Of a stretch of 34,028 nt of DNA, positions 9,557 to 17,265 are shown in pieces (the first letter of the stretch is position 1; the number at the start of each line of letters is the position of its first letter). The notes under the pieces are model-generated. The model made no database searches. It was not told the origin of the DNA and saw nothing but the letters and a program-made list of their open reading frames with translations. Both the position numbers and the translations under genes were made by a program. This DNA comes from an uncultured Clostridia bacterium. Lineage in GTDB: Bacteria; Bacillota; Clostridia; TANB77; CAG-508. The DNA lies in assembly GCA_944387505.1 (NCBI GenBank), contig CALXFG010000022.1:1-34028 (forward strand), given 5' to 3'.

Positions 9557-9585
9557 ATTATATCATATGAAAATAAAAAGTAGAA
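9557..9585 (-). promoter_or_regulatory. probable promoter of the ABC exporter operon
   Basis: TATAAT (9562-9557) with a weak -35 TTCTAC (9585-9580) at 17-nt spacing, about 100 nt upstream of the ATPase start. The rest of the gap between this gene and the radical SAM gene shows nothing further. Confidence 0.45.
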
Positions 9586-9635
9586 GAAAATTTTACCATT
9601 TTAAATGTGAATTTTGAGTGAACTTTAAGATTTGT

Positions 9636-10634
9636 TTACACCACATATTCTATCGTATTATCCTTAAAATATTTATGCATTTCTTCTAATAAGAACTGCT
9701 TTCCCTCTTCTCTTAAATCTGATTTATACATATATTTTCCTTTTCCTCTTCCCTGCATTTTTTCTTTATCATAAATTTGAATCGCATTGGGAAAGGCTTC
9801 TTCATTAATTTTTGTATGCACAAAACTATATGTCATAAAAATAATTTCAAAAAATACTTGTTTCTTGGCTTTTTTAGATAATTTATTATCTAACTCTATA
9901 ATTAATTCTTTATATAATGTTTTCCAATTTTCAACCATAATCACAGGTGCAATTAATATTCCTACCTTGTATCCGGCTTCACTTAACTTGTTAATTGCTT
10001 CAATTCTTTCTTCTAATCTTGAAGTTCCAAACTCGACACGATTAATAATTTCTTTTGGATTTACACTCATTCTAATAATCACTTTTCCTCTATGATCTAA
10101 ATCTAATATGTCATCTACCATGGAAAATTTCGTTGGTAATGTTAAAAATCCTTTTTTTGTATCCTTAAAATTTTCAATTGTCCAAACTAAATTATTCGTA
10201 ATGGTATTTTCTAATATTAAATCACTATTACTACCAATTTCAAAAGTTAATTCTTTTTCTGAAGTTTCACTTGTTTTTATAATTTTTTCTAACATCTTTT
10301 CTCTATTGACAAATAAACGTAAATAAGCACATTTGTTATAATTACATACCAAATAGCAATACATGCAAGCAGCTGTACATCCTGAAGAAGTATATGGTAC
10401 TAAAAAATCTGAAGTTTTATGATTAGGAACAAATTTATGTGTTTTCCTAACACCAATAATTAAATTTCGTTTCATATCCATAAATTCTTTATTAGATTTT
10501 TTTCTCATCTCTTCTATATTATTATGATTTTCGATTTCTACTTTTGGTACTTCTTTATATTTTTCCATTAACTCTTTTCCCAATGTATAATTGACAATAT
10601 CTTTTTCAAAATAAATCGCTTTCGGTTTAAACAT
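9636..10634 (-). CDS. Spore photoproduct lyase-like radical SAM enzyme
   Basis: SplB uses a radical SAM mechanism to reverse the thymine dimer (spore photoproduct) formed in UV-irradiated spore DNA. The protein has about 332 residues, close to the usual 340, and carries the cluster motif CTAACMYC (C86, C90, C93, form CX3CX2C) followed by the family-typical Tyr (YCYL). Other matching segments are LPTKFSMVDDI, VIIRMSVNP and GYKVGILIAPVI. One feature is odd: where I recall the hydrogen-donor Cys (Cys141 of Bacillus subtilis, in a C-T-S-D context), this protein reads S-N-S-D at about 135-138. It may be a variant with different chemistry or target. I start at ATG 10634, which has AAAGG nine bases upstream, rather than 10643. 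Confidence 0.8.
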   Translation of the reverse strand: MFKPKAIYFEKDIVNYTLGKELMEKYKEVPKVEIENHNNIEEMRKKSNKEFMDMKRNLIIGVRKTHKFVPNHKTSDFLVPYTSSGCTAACMYCYLVCNYNKCAYLRLFVNREKMLEKIIKTSETSEKELTFEIGSNSDLILENTITNNLVWTIENFKDTKKGFLTLPTKFSMVDDILDLDHRGKVIIRMSVNPKEIINRVEFGTSRLEERIEAINKLSEAGYKVGILIAPVIMVENWKTLYKELIIELDNKLSKKAKKQVFFEIIFMTYSFVHTKINEEAFPNAIQIYDKEKMQGRGKGKYMYKSDLREEGKQFLLEEMHKYFKDNTIEYVV

Positions 10635-10688
10635 ATAAATCATCCTTTCTCAGACTAGTGTAACCAAAAGCAAATTTTTTAATCAAAT

Positions 10689-10793
10689 GGGGACGTATCA
10701 AAATGGACGAAAAATGGATAAAAGGGACAGGTCTCTTTTTTAACCTGTCCCTTTTGTTCCATTTTTGAACGATTTGACACGTTCCTAACGTTC
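10689..10793. repeat. REP-like palindrome with inner hairpin, overlapping the folA stop
   Basis: GGGGACGT (10689-10696) opposes ACGTTCC (about 10779-10785). Inside is a perfect 13-bp stem, AAAAGGGACAGGT (10720-10732) against 10743-10755, with a T-rich loop that could act as a terminator between folA and the radical SAM gene. The 27-nt motif at 10767-10793 matches 8724-8750 at 24 of 27 positions and contains the last Arg codon and TAG stop of folA. Confidence 0.65.
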
Positions 10794-11270
10794 ATAAGTT
10801 ACATATTCATATGTAAAATCATTTTCTTCATCCTCTGGTCCTTTTTCTCTACTGACTTCTTTCCATTTTGTTTCATCGATTCTTGGAAAGAACGCATCTC
10901 CATCAAAGTCTTTATCAATTTCTGTTATATACATTTTTTTTACATATGGCATTAGTAGATTATAGATAATAGCTCCGCCTATGACAAATGCTTCTTCGTC
11001 ATTTTCTATATATTCTTGTATTTGTAACATAGAATGTACCACTTCTACATTTTCATCATCTACTTTAAAATCTGGATTTTGTGTAAATACAATATGTTTT
11101 CTATTAGGAAGTACCCTTCCTAAAGATTCAAATGTTTTTCTTCCCATAATAATGGTATGTCCTGTTGTTAATGTTTTAAATCTTTTTAAATCATCTGATA
11201 AGTGCCATAATAATTGATTATCTTTTCCAATGGCATTATTTTTTGCTTTTGCTACGATAATACTTAACAT
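10785..11270 (-). CDS. folA: Dihydrofolate reductase
   Basis: Reduces dihydrofolate to tetrahydrofolate with NADPH, completing the cycle with the thymidylate synthase just upstream. The 161 residues show every landmark: MLSIIVAKAKNNAIGKDNQLLWHLSDDLKRF split over substrate and cofactor sites (W22 region, acidic D27-type residue in LSDDLKRF), GHTIIMGRKTFESLG, and FVIGGAIIYNLLMP with the Gly-Gly pair at the nucleotide site. AAAGGA precedes the ATG. The gap to thyA is 42 nt and shows no terminator, so the two are likely co-transcribed. The last codon and stop lie inside a repeat copy, as if the element had become the 3' end of the gene. Confidence 0.95.
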   Translation of the reverse strand: MLSIIVAKAKNNAIGKDNQLLWHLSDDLKRFKTLTTGHTIIMGRKTFESLGRVLPNRKHIVFTQNPDFKVDDENVEVVHSMLQIQEYIENDEEAFVIGGAIIYNLLMPYVKKMYITEIDKDFDGDAFFPRIDETKWKEVSREKGPEDEENDFTYEYVTYER

Positions 11271-11312
11271 GTTATTTTTCCTTTCGCTTAAATCCTTTTT
11301 ATTTTTTATTCA

Positions 11313-12170
11313 TTAAATAGCAACTGGTATTTTACCAATTTTTACATCTTTATTATAATCATATCCTTCAACTTCAAAATCTTCTACTCTAAATTCATAG
11401 AAATCCTTTGTTGGATTTTTAATAACTAGTTTTGGTGTCACATCCATTGGCTCTGCTTCTAATAATTTTTCAACAAGTGGTATATGTCTATCATAGATAT
11501 GACAATCTCCTATGTTATGTGTCAAAGTTCCTACTTCTAGTCCAGATACTTGTGCAAACATATATTGTAAAGCAGCATATTGCATTAAATTCCAACCATT
11601 TGCTGTTAACATATCTTGTGAACGTTGATTTAATATTAAATGTAATTTTCCTTCTTTTACTAGCCATTGTGTTCCATAAGCACATGGCTCTAATTCCATA
11701 TCTTTTAATTCTTCATGATTAAATATATTTGTCATGATTCTTCTACTTGATTGATCATGTTTTAATAAGTATAAAACATAATCTACTTGATCCATTACTT
11801 TTATTCCTTCTTTTGTCTTAAATTCATATTTTTTTCCTAATTGATATCCATATGCTTTTCCAATAGTTCCTTCTTCATTTGCCCATTGGTCCCAAATATG
11901 AGAATGTAAATCACTAATTTTATTAGATTTCTTTTGCCATATCCATAAAATTTCATCTATGGCATTTTTATATGTTTTTGTGTTATTTCTTAAAGTAATC
12001 ATTGGAAATTCTTTTCCTACATCATATTTATTTTGAACACCTACAATAGAAAAATAGTTAGCTTCTTCTCCATCATCCCATCTTGTTCTAACATGCGTTC
12101 CCTTTGATGAATACCCATTTTTTATAATTTCTTTGCAAGTTTTTATAAATTGTTCATCTGCTTGTGTCAT
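11313..12170 (-). CDS. thyA: Thymidylate synthase, phage phi3T / Bacillus ThyA type
   Basis: Converts dUMP and methylene-THF to dTMP and dihydrofolate. The 285 residues follow the Bacillus subtilis ThyA / phage phi3T branch rather than the E. coli type: ELLWIWQ-like DEILWIWQKKSN, HIWDQWANEEGTIGKAYGYQLGKK, then the nucleophile segment EPCAYGTQW, QRSQDM, and the C-terminal NIGDCHIYDRHIP. The Cys is followed by Ala, where ThyB-type enzymes have His; this branch tolerates that. RBS GGAGGAATCTAAA precedes the ATG, and a good promoter is present upstream. It is the first gene of a thyA-folA unit. Confidence 0.93.
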   Translation of the reverse strand: MTQADEQFIKTCKEIIKNGYSSKGTHVRTRWDDGEEANYFSIVGVQNKYDVGKEFPMITLRNNTKTYKNAIDEILWIWQKKSNKISDLHSHIWDQWANEEGTIGKAYGYQLGKKYEFKTKEGIKVMDQVDYVLYLLKHDQSSRRIMTNIFNHEELKDMELEPCAYGTQWLVKEGKLHLILNQRSQDMLTANGWNLMQYAALQYMFAQVSGLEVGTLTHNIGDCHIYDRHIPLVEKLLEAEPMDVTPKLVIKNPTKDFYEFRVEDFEVEGYDYNKDVKIGKIPVAI

Positions 12171-12201
12171 TTTAGATTCCTCCTATTATTTTATTTTTTT
12201 C

Positions 12202-12230
12202 AATATATCAAACTTTATATTTTTTTACAA
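12202..12230 (-). promoter_or_regulatory. sigma-A type promoter for thyA-folA
   Basis: TTGTAA (12230-12225), 17-nt spacer, TATATT (12207-12202), about 32 nt before the thyA ATG. I saw no folate riboswitch between it and the gene. Confidence 0.7.
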
Positions 12231-12344
12231 GCTCTTTTGTGGATATTTTTTACTAATATTTTTTTGTTTCTATGAATTTTTCTATATAATTTTTAATTTT
12301 TTCTATGCAACGTTTTTTATCAAAAAAAAAGATCTATCCTATTC

Positions 12345-12378
12345 TATAAAAAAGATTGGAGCATTTTACTCCAACCTT
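12345..12378 (-). terminator. intrinsic terminator after the 154-residue gene
   Basis: On the minus strand TTGGAG / CTCCAA (12374-12356, loop TAAAATG) is followed by TCTTTTTT. It lies 14 nt beyond the stop codon of the gene at 12388-12852 and separates the folC group from thyA. Confidence 0.8.
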
Positions 12379-12387
12379 TTTATAATT

Positions 12388-12852
12388 TCAATCAGATAAT
12401 CCCTTATTTATATGAAAAATACTTTTTATTTTATTTATTATTCTCTTAAATATAGATTCCTTATATTCTATTATTGTATCTTCTTTACTAATATCTTTAT
12501 GATACTTTGGAGAATTATCTTTTTTTAATATATCATCTGGGCTATATTTTTCTCGTAGTTCTTGTTGATATTTTCTATCATTTTCAGAATATATATCCCA
12601 TAATTCTTTTTTTCTTTTCTCATCTTTGCACCAATAATTATAATTTAACACTGCTAAAATAGATAAAGTTTCTTTATTCAAATTTTGCTCTTTTAATGGT
12701 TTATTGTCTACTATATTTTTTGAATAATCTTTCGCTTTTTTACTTTTAAATAGTGTTCTTAATTTTTCAGGTATTTCTCTTACATATTTTTCATCCATAA
12801 GATTAAGAATCATATCTACTTCAGCATAAGCTTCCATTGTAGATTGTTTCAT
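12388..12852 (-). CDS. Unknown 154-residue soluble protein
   Basis: I do not recognise a named family. The N-terminal third contains EAYAEVDMILNLMDEKYVREIPEKL-like helical sequence (about residues 7-31). The middle is rich in Trp/Tyr/Lys (NYNYWCKDEKRKKELWDIY) and the C-terminus is basic with a short amphipathic helix (FKRIINKIKSIFHI). No signal peptide or membrane helix is visible. A strong GAGGAGG precedes the ATG, and a terminator follows. It is last in the unit that runs from the PflX-like radical SAM gene through folC. Coding character matches its neighbours. Confidence 0.7.
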   Translation of the reverse strand: MKQSTMEAYAEVDMILNLMDEKYVREIPEKLRTLFKSKKAKDYSKNIVDNKPLKEQNLNKETLSILAVLNYNYWCKDEKRKKELWDIYSENDRKYQQELREKYSPDDILKKDNSPKYHKDISKEDTIIEYKESIFKRIINKIKSIFHINKGLSD

Positions 12853-12873
12853 TTGTATTCCTCCTCTATTTTT

Positions 12874-13509
12874 CTATTCATCTCCTAATGATGTCCCATC
12901 TTTTTCATTTTCTAGTTCTTTTATCTCTCTCCTTAAATTCCCACTCGCATTCCTAAATTCCTCTATTCTAACACCACTAGCAGCGCCTTCTATATTATCT
13001 GGTGTAATCCCTCTATGCTTTGTAGCAGATATACTTGCAATTGCACTATCTAATACTTCTGGAATCTCTTCAGCAGTCAATTGTTCATTTTCATGAAAGG
13101 TATCATATTGTCTATGTTTTTTCATTGCTTGTAATACAACTTTGTCTAAATTTTCTTTTGATATTTCTTTTAGGTGAACTTCTAGTATATCTGAAAAATC
13201 CATTCTTCTTAATGCAAATTCTCCATTTTTATCTTTTACAACAAAAAATTCATCATTTTTTACACTTTCGCTTCTTAACGCTTCTATTTTTTCTTTTGCC
13301 CATCCTTCTTTTTCTGGAAATCGTTTCTCGTAAATTTCTTTTACTTTTGTCTCTATATCTACATATTGTTCCTCTGGTAATATTTGTTTTAAATCTTCTA
13401 AATTTAACCATGTTTGTGTCATGCTCATAGCTTCTAGAAGTGTCTGTTTTGCTTCTTCTGGCATCTCTTTTAAGTTTTCTAGTTTTTTCTTTATTTCAAA
13501 AACTTGCAT
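12874..13509 (-). CDS. Unknown 211-residue acidic protein
   Basis: Family not recognised. The protein is mainly helical and charged: an N-terminal part with EIKKKLENLKEMPEEAKQ-type helices, a middle segment with DKNGEFALRRMDF, and a C-terminal stretch IASISATKHRGITPDNI followed by a short coiled helix (RREIKELENEK). The open frame extends upstream to 13578 and into folC, but AAAGGAG eight bases before the ATG at 13509 fixes the start there. No membrane helix or signal is present. It lies between folC and the 154-residue gene, with gaps of 61 and 21 nt. Confidence 0.65.
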   Translation of the reverse strand: MQVFEIKKKLENLKEMPEEAKQTLLEAMSMTQTWLNLEDLKQILPEEQYVDIETKVKEIYEKRFPEKEGWAKEKIEALRSESVKNDEFFVVKDKNGEFALRRMDFSDILEVHLKEISKENLDKVVLQAMKKHRQYDTFHENEQLTAEEIPEVLDSAIASISATKHRGITPDNIEGAASGVRIEEFRNASGNLRREIKELENEKDGTSLGDE

Positions 13510-13570
13510 AACATTTTCTCCTTTATCATTTTTATTTATTATCATAATAACATATATACTATTTTTTTGT

Positions 13571-14836
13571 CTATGCATTTAACTTTTTTACATCATCATA
13601 AATATAAAACGAACCAATGATAAAAGAAACAAAATCTCTTTTTTCTTTACAAAATTGTATTGCTTCTTTTAAATCCATTTCATATATTTCTGCCTTATCA
13701 TTTCTTTGTTTGGCATATTCATACATAAGATGATTGTCTGTAAATAAGTTCTTGTCATTTCCATTTGTAAAAATATAAACATTATCTTTATCTAAAATAT
13801 CTTCTATGATTTTGTGATAATCTTTAGATTTCAACACAGAAATCACATATATTTTCTTAGTTGTTTTATAATACAAATCTATTGTTTCTTTAAGATTCTC
13901 TATCGCTTGTTCATTATGTCCTCCATCAAATATCATTGTTGGATTTTGATGGATTAGTTCAAATCTTCCTTTATGGATAACGGTTTTTAATCCATTTTTT
14001 ATATTTTCTTCTGTAAGATGATATCCATTTTTATTTAATATGTCACAACATTCTAATACCAATGCTGCATTTTGTATTTGTTTTTTTCCTTTCAAATTTA
14101 CCTCTATATTGTGATACTGTTTATAATCAAATATCTCTCTATCATTTTTAAATCTTTGATTCTTTATTTCTGATTGTTTGACCATATGTAATATATTTTG
14201 TTTTGCTTTACAAGTGTTTTCAATGATATCATCTATGTTTGGTTTTTGTTCCATATATACTGTTTCAGAACTTTCTTTAATAATTCCTGCTTTTTGTTTA
14301 GCAATGTCTTCTAATGTATTTCCTAAAACTTTCATATGGTCATACCCAATAGAGCTGATAACAGAAATGATTGGATAGATGATATTGGTACTATCATATA
14401 GTCCTCCAAAGCCCACTTCCATTAAAACAATATCTACTTTTTGTTTAGAAAAATATAGAAATGCAATCATTGTAAAAAACTCAAAAAAATTTAGCTCTAT
14501 ATTTTCTTTTTCAATGATTGGTTGTACTTCTTCAAAAATTTCTTGTAGCTCTTCATCTTTAATATACTCACCATTAATACTGATTCTTTCATGATAAGAA
14601 ACCAAATGCGGCGAAATAAATTTTCCAATTTTTAAGTTCGCATTTATCAAAATGTTATTTAACATTTCAATCACACTTCCTTTTCCATTGGTTCCTGTAA
14701 CATGTATGTATTTTAATTTGTTTTGTGGATTTCCTAGTTTTTCCATTATGATTTTCATCTTTTGAACAGATTGATTTTTGTTTTTTACTTGTGATTTTCC
14801 TGCTAAAAGATTTTGTATATATTCTTGTACCTTCAT
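13571..14836 (-). CDS. folC: Folylpolyglutamate synthase / dihydrofolate synthase
   Basis: ATP-dependent ligase adding glutamate to folates (and in many bacteria to dihydropteroate). The Mur-ligase fold is clear: P-loop VTGTNGKGSV (about residues 48-57), folate-loop region FISPHLVSYHERI, EVGFGGLYDSTNII, and IGYDHMKVLGNTLEDIAKQKAGIIK with the conserved Lys. FDGGHNEQAIENL is the C-terminal domain signature. Length 421 fits. The frame is open to 14911 inside the upstream gene, but GAGGAAATC immediately before ATG 14836 sets the start. It is 13 nt from the preceding radical SAM gene, so the two are likely translated from one message. With thyA and folA it makes a local folate set. Confidence 0.93.
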   Translation of the reverse strand: MKVQEYIQNLLAGKSQVKNKNQSVQKMKIIMEKLGNPQNKLKYIHVTGTNGKGSVIEMLNNILINANLKIGKFISPHLVSYHERISINGEYIKDEELQEIFEEVQPIIEKENIELNFFEFFTMIAFLYFSKQKVDIVLMEVGFGGLYDSTNIIYPIISVISSIGYDHMKVLGNTLEDIAKQKAGIIKESSETVYMEQKPNIDDIIENTCKAKQNILHMVKQSEIKNQRFKNDREIFDYKQYHNIEVNLKGKKQIQNAALVLECCDILNKNGYHLTEENIKNGLKTVIHKGRFELIHQNPTMIFDGGHNEQAIENLKETIDLYYKTTKKIYVISVLKSKDYHKIIEDILDKDNVYIFTNGNDKNLFTDNHLMYEYAKQRNDKAEIYEMDLKEAIQFCKEKRDFVSFIIGSFYIYDDVKKLNA

Positions 14837-14849
14837 GATTTCCTCTTTT

Positions 14850-15734
14850 CTATACATCCCACTTAGGAACATACTCTTCTTCATGTTCTCCCAATTCTTG
14901 CATATATCCATTTTGAATATCTAAGTCATACACATAGTTTTCAATTTCTTGATATTCTTCTTTTGTCAATTTTCTATTTAAGTCTTTCATTTCTTTTGCT
15001 TTATATGTAGGAAAATATTGTGCCATAATATCAATATATACGGCTTCATCCATATTTTCTTTCAACCATTTCAAAATTTTCTTACTATTATCTATATTAT
15101 TGGGTAATACTAAATGTCTTATCATAACACCTTTTTCTATCATACCTTTATGATTAAATTTAGGACTTCCTACTTGTCTATACATTTCTTGTATTGCCTT
15201 TGTAGCAATTTCAAAATAATGATCTACTTTAGAATATTTTTTACCAGTTTCATTGTCATAATATTTTAAATCTGGTAAATATACATCAATATATCCTTCT
15301 AATAACTTTAATGTTTCGATATTTTCATATCCATTTGTGTTATATATAATTGGAATATGTAATCCATTTTTCTTTGCGATTTTGATTGCCTCTATAATCT
15401 GAAGTGCATAACTAGTTGGTGTTACTAAATTGATATTTTCTGCTTGTCGATTTTGTTGTTCTATAAATATATTTGCCAATTCTTCTATTGAAATTTCTTT
15501 TCCTTTTCCTTGCTGACTAATTTCATAATTTTGACAATATACACAATTCAAATTACAATTTGAAAAAAACACAGTTCCTGAACCGTGTTTTCCACTTATG
15601 CAGGGTTCTTCAAAATGATGAATGGAATATAATCCTATCTTTATTTTATCTGTACTTTTACATCTACCAATTTCACCTTTCGTTCGATTAACACCACACT
15701 CATGTGGACATATTTTACATTTTGTTAAATCCAT
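14850..15734 (-). CDS. Radical SAM protein, PflX-like (COG1313 type)
   Basis: The 294-residue protein begins with a Cys-rich segment (CKICPHECGVNRTKGEIGRC) typical of the PflX group, then the radical SAM cluster motif CNLNCVYCQN (CX3CX2C) near residue 60. Further matches are VTPTSYALQIIEAI, YNTNGYE, DVYLPDLKYYD and RHLVLPNN. The group was named after pyruvate formate-lyase activase but its substrate is not established, and no pfl gene is near. RBS GAGGGAGAAG lies before the ATG. It is 13 nt upstream of folC and follows the anchored unknown gene by 17 nt, so all three are likely one operon. Confidence 0.85.
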   Translation of the reverse strand: MDLTKCKICPHECGVNRTKGEIGRCKSTDKIKIGLYSIHHFEEPCISGKHGSGTVFFSNCNLNCVYCQNYEISQQGKGKEISIEELANIFIEQQNRQAENINLVTPTSYALQIIEAIKIAKKNGLHIPIIYNTNGYENIETLKLLEGYIDVYLPDLKYYDNETGKKYSKVDHYFEIATKAIQEMYRQVGSPKFNHKGMIEKGVMIRHLVLPNNIDNSKKILKWLKENMDEAVYIDIMAQYFPTYKAKEMKDLNRKLTKEEYQEIENYVYDLDIQNGYMQELGEHEEEYVPKWDV

Positions 15735-15751
15735 TCTTCTCCCTCAATTTT

Positions 15752-16447
15752 CTAAATATTTCGTACACTTGTTACATATATATTTCCATTTTCATCTTTT
15801 TTCAAATTCACTTCTTTTTTGCTAAATCTATCTATATTGTCTTTTACAAATTGTTGTATATTTGTTTCAGATTCTGTACTTTTTACTTCTCCAATGGTTT
15901 CATCATTTAGATTTTTTATTTGAATATTATACTCTTCATCAGTTGTTTCATAACCTTCAGAATAATCTTCTAAATATTCTACAATTTCTACAGTATATCC
16001 ATTATCATTTTTTTGTATTTTATCTAATAAAAATACATCTTCTTGATTATCTAATCCACTTCCAATTGCATAATAGGTATCTGTTTTCTCATCATATTCC
16101 ATATATTCATACCCTTCTTTCGGGAACTCCTTTTGTAAATCATCCCCAAATATTTCTTTTGTTTTATCTTGCAATTGTTGATAGGTTAATTGATATTCTT
16201 CCAAATTTTTCTTAACAACTTCCCATAGCCAAACATCTGGTGCATCATTAATATTATCAAATACTGGTAATGCATCTCCTGTAATTTCTCTCCACATATA
16301 TATTTTTTGTAAGTATGTTTCAATCTTATTAATTTCTTCAACTGACACCTCTGTATTCTGCTTATTGGTTATTCTACTTTGCTTATATATATACATTCCT
16401 ACAAAGATCATTAGTAATATAATAATGATTACAATCATTTTTTTCAT
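15752..16447 (-). CDS. Unknown membrane-anchored extracellular protein
   Basis: Starts with one strongly hydrophobic helix (MIVIIIILLMIFVGMYIY, about residues 4-21), which is an uncleaved signal anchor; the remaining 210 residues should be outside. That part is acidic, with many Asp/Glu/Tyr (for example EYMEYDEKTDTYYAIGSGLDN) and no family I recognise. The frame opens at 16471, but GAGAAGG six bases before the ATG at 16447 supports the later start. It is the first gene of the group leading to folC. The last residues read NIYVTSVRNI. Confidence 0.7.
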   Translation of the reverse strand: MKKMIVIIIILLMIFVGMYIYKQSRITNKQNTEVSVEEINKIETYLQKIYMWREITGDALPVFDNINDAPDVWLWEVVKKNLEEYQLTYQQLQDKTKEIFGDDLQKEFPKEGYEYMEYDEKTDTYYAIGSGLDNQEDVFLLDKIQKNDNGYTVEIVEYLEDYSEGYETTDEEYNIQIKNLNDETIGEVKSTESETNIQQFVKDNIDRFSKKEVNLKKDENGNIYVTSVRNI

Positions 16448-16570
16448 TGGCAACCTTCTCCCAATTTTCATTTTAAATATTTATCATTTTTTATTTTAAC
16501 ATAGTTTATCATAATTTTTTATATTTTTTTAAATTTATGACAGATTTCGACACCTTTCTACTTTTTCCTT

Positions 16571-16579
16571 TGTTATAAT
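16571..16579 (+). promoter_or_regulatory. extended -10 promoter for the 58-residue gene
   Basis: TGTTATAATT carries TATAAT at 16574-16579 with an upstream TG (extended -10). No good -35 is present at 17 nt. It lies 35 nt before the plus-strand ATG at 16614 and diverges from the membrane-anchored gene. Confidence 0.6.
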
Positions 16580-16613
16580 TAGATTTGTTAACTAAAGAAA
16601 AGGGGGTAAATCC

Positions 16614-16790
16614 ATGAACGTTGTAAAGTTACATGACAAAGATAGTAGAGTAGTTGGAAATGTTACTGGTCAAATAACCATTTCTATTTACAATAGTGAA
16701 TTTAAAGGACATCCAAACTTTTTAATTCAAGCAGATCATTCCGTTTCTGAAATTGCTGATATTATTGAAGATGTTTTGTATTCATATTAA
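16614..16790 (+). CDS. Small 58-residue protein, family unknown
   Basis: A short plus-strand gene in an otherwise minus-strand region. AAAGGGGG lies before the ATG, an extended -10 promoter 35 nt before it and a terminator directly after the TAA, so it is a complete stand-alone transcript. The sequence MNVVKLHDKDSRVVGNVTGQ followed by ITISIYNSEFKGHPNFLI is beta-rich and soluble, and the C-terminus SEIADIIEDVLYSY forms an acidic helix. No signal, Cys pair or DNA-binding helix is visible. Function unknown. The complete set of expression signals makes it more convincing than most ORFs of this size. Confidence 0.75.
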   Translation: MNVVKLHDKDSRVVGNVTGQITISIYNSEFKGHPNFLIQADHSVSEIADIIEDVLYSY

Positions 16791-16815
16791 GGCACATTTA
16801 TTGTGTCCTTTTTTA
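16789..16815 (+). terminator. terminator of the 58-residue gene, probably bidirectional
   Basis: AAGGCACA (16789-16796) pairs with TGTGTCCTT (16802-16810, one bulged T) and runs into TTTTTT. Read on the minus strand the same stem has an A-rich entry and a weak T tail, so it may also stop the tiny transcript from 16949-16977. Confidence 0.7.
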
Positions 16816-16860
16816 TTGTACTGATAAATTAGCTTTTTGTTTTATTAATCTACTTTTTTG

Positions 16861-16917
16861 CTATTCTGCTTTATCTTTTACTATCATTTTTCTAATATAT
16901 ATACTTTTCTGTTTCAT
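16861..16917 (-). CDS. possible 18-residue microprotein
   Basis: Eighteen codons, MKQKSIYIRKMIVKDKAE, preceded by AAGGTGAG three bases before the ATG and by a full promoter at 16949-16977. The peptide is basic and short. The signals are good but so short a frame can arise by chance; the transcript could instead be a small RNA. Confidence 0.35.
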   Translation of the reverse strand: MKQKSIYIRKMIVKDKAE

Positions 16918-16948
16918 TTTCTCACCTTTTTTGTTTCTTATGTGTTTC

Positions 16949-16977
16949 ATTATATTACATTCTTAGTCTTTTCGCAA
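16949..16977 (-). promoter_or_regulatory. sigma-A type promoter downstream of the intron-endonuclease remnant
   Basis: TTGCGA (16977-16972), exactly 17 nt, then TATAAT (16954-16949). It begins just past the stop of the 75-residue ORF and points at the 18-codon ORF. Confidence 0.6.
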
Positions 16978-16993
16978 TAATTAGTTTTCCCTT

Positions 16994-17221
16994 TTAAATA
17001 TCCACTCTATATTTTTCAGTTCTTTTTCCTAAATTAATTGTACTTTTATTGACAATATCTTTTTTAGGTATTAAATACATTTTTTGCTCTACATCTAATA
17101 TAAATATATAATCTACATTTGTATTTACTACTGTTTTATATTCTTTTCCTTTTGTCGTAAAATATGCTATTGCCATTCCTAAACCTGAATTTCCTTTTTC
17201 TTTATTCGTATCAAATTTCAT
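16994..17221 (-). pseudogene. Remnant of a PD-(D/E)XK group-I-intron-associated endonuclease
   Basis: A 75-residue frame with strong AAGGAG at its ATG. The N-terminus, MKFDTNKEKGNSGLGMAIAY then FTTKGK, and the C-terminal half, VDYIFILDVEQKMYLIPKKD, look like the two ends of the endonuclease family typified by I-Ssp6803I, an enzyme encoded in a tRNA group I intron. In that family a central stretch (a YDLVVD-like acidic strand and a VQ(V/C)K strand) carries the active site. Here it is missing: the sequence jumps from TKGK to EYKTVVNTN, a loss of perhaps 50-60 residues. It lies 69 nt beyond the 3' end of the intron-bearing tRNA-Tyr, same strand. Family assignment rests on my memory of the consensus. 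It may still be translated. Confidence 0.5.
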
Positions 17222-17265
17222 GGCTTCTCCTTATTAAAACATCTGTTTGTGTTGTGTGTAAAAAT

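Noticed and set aside
12171-12344. Possible folate riboswitch upstream of thyA
   Set aside because: The leader between promoter and ATG is too short and no conserved fold is apparent.
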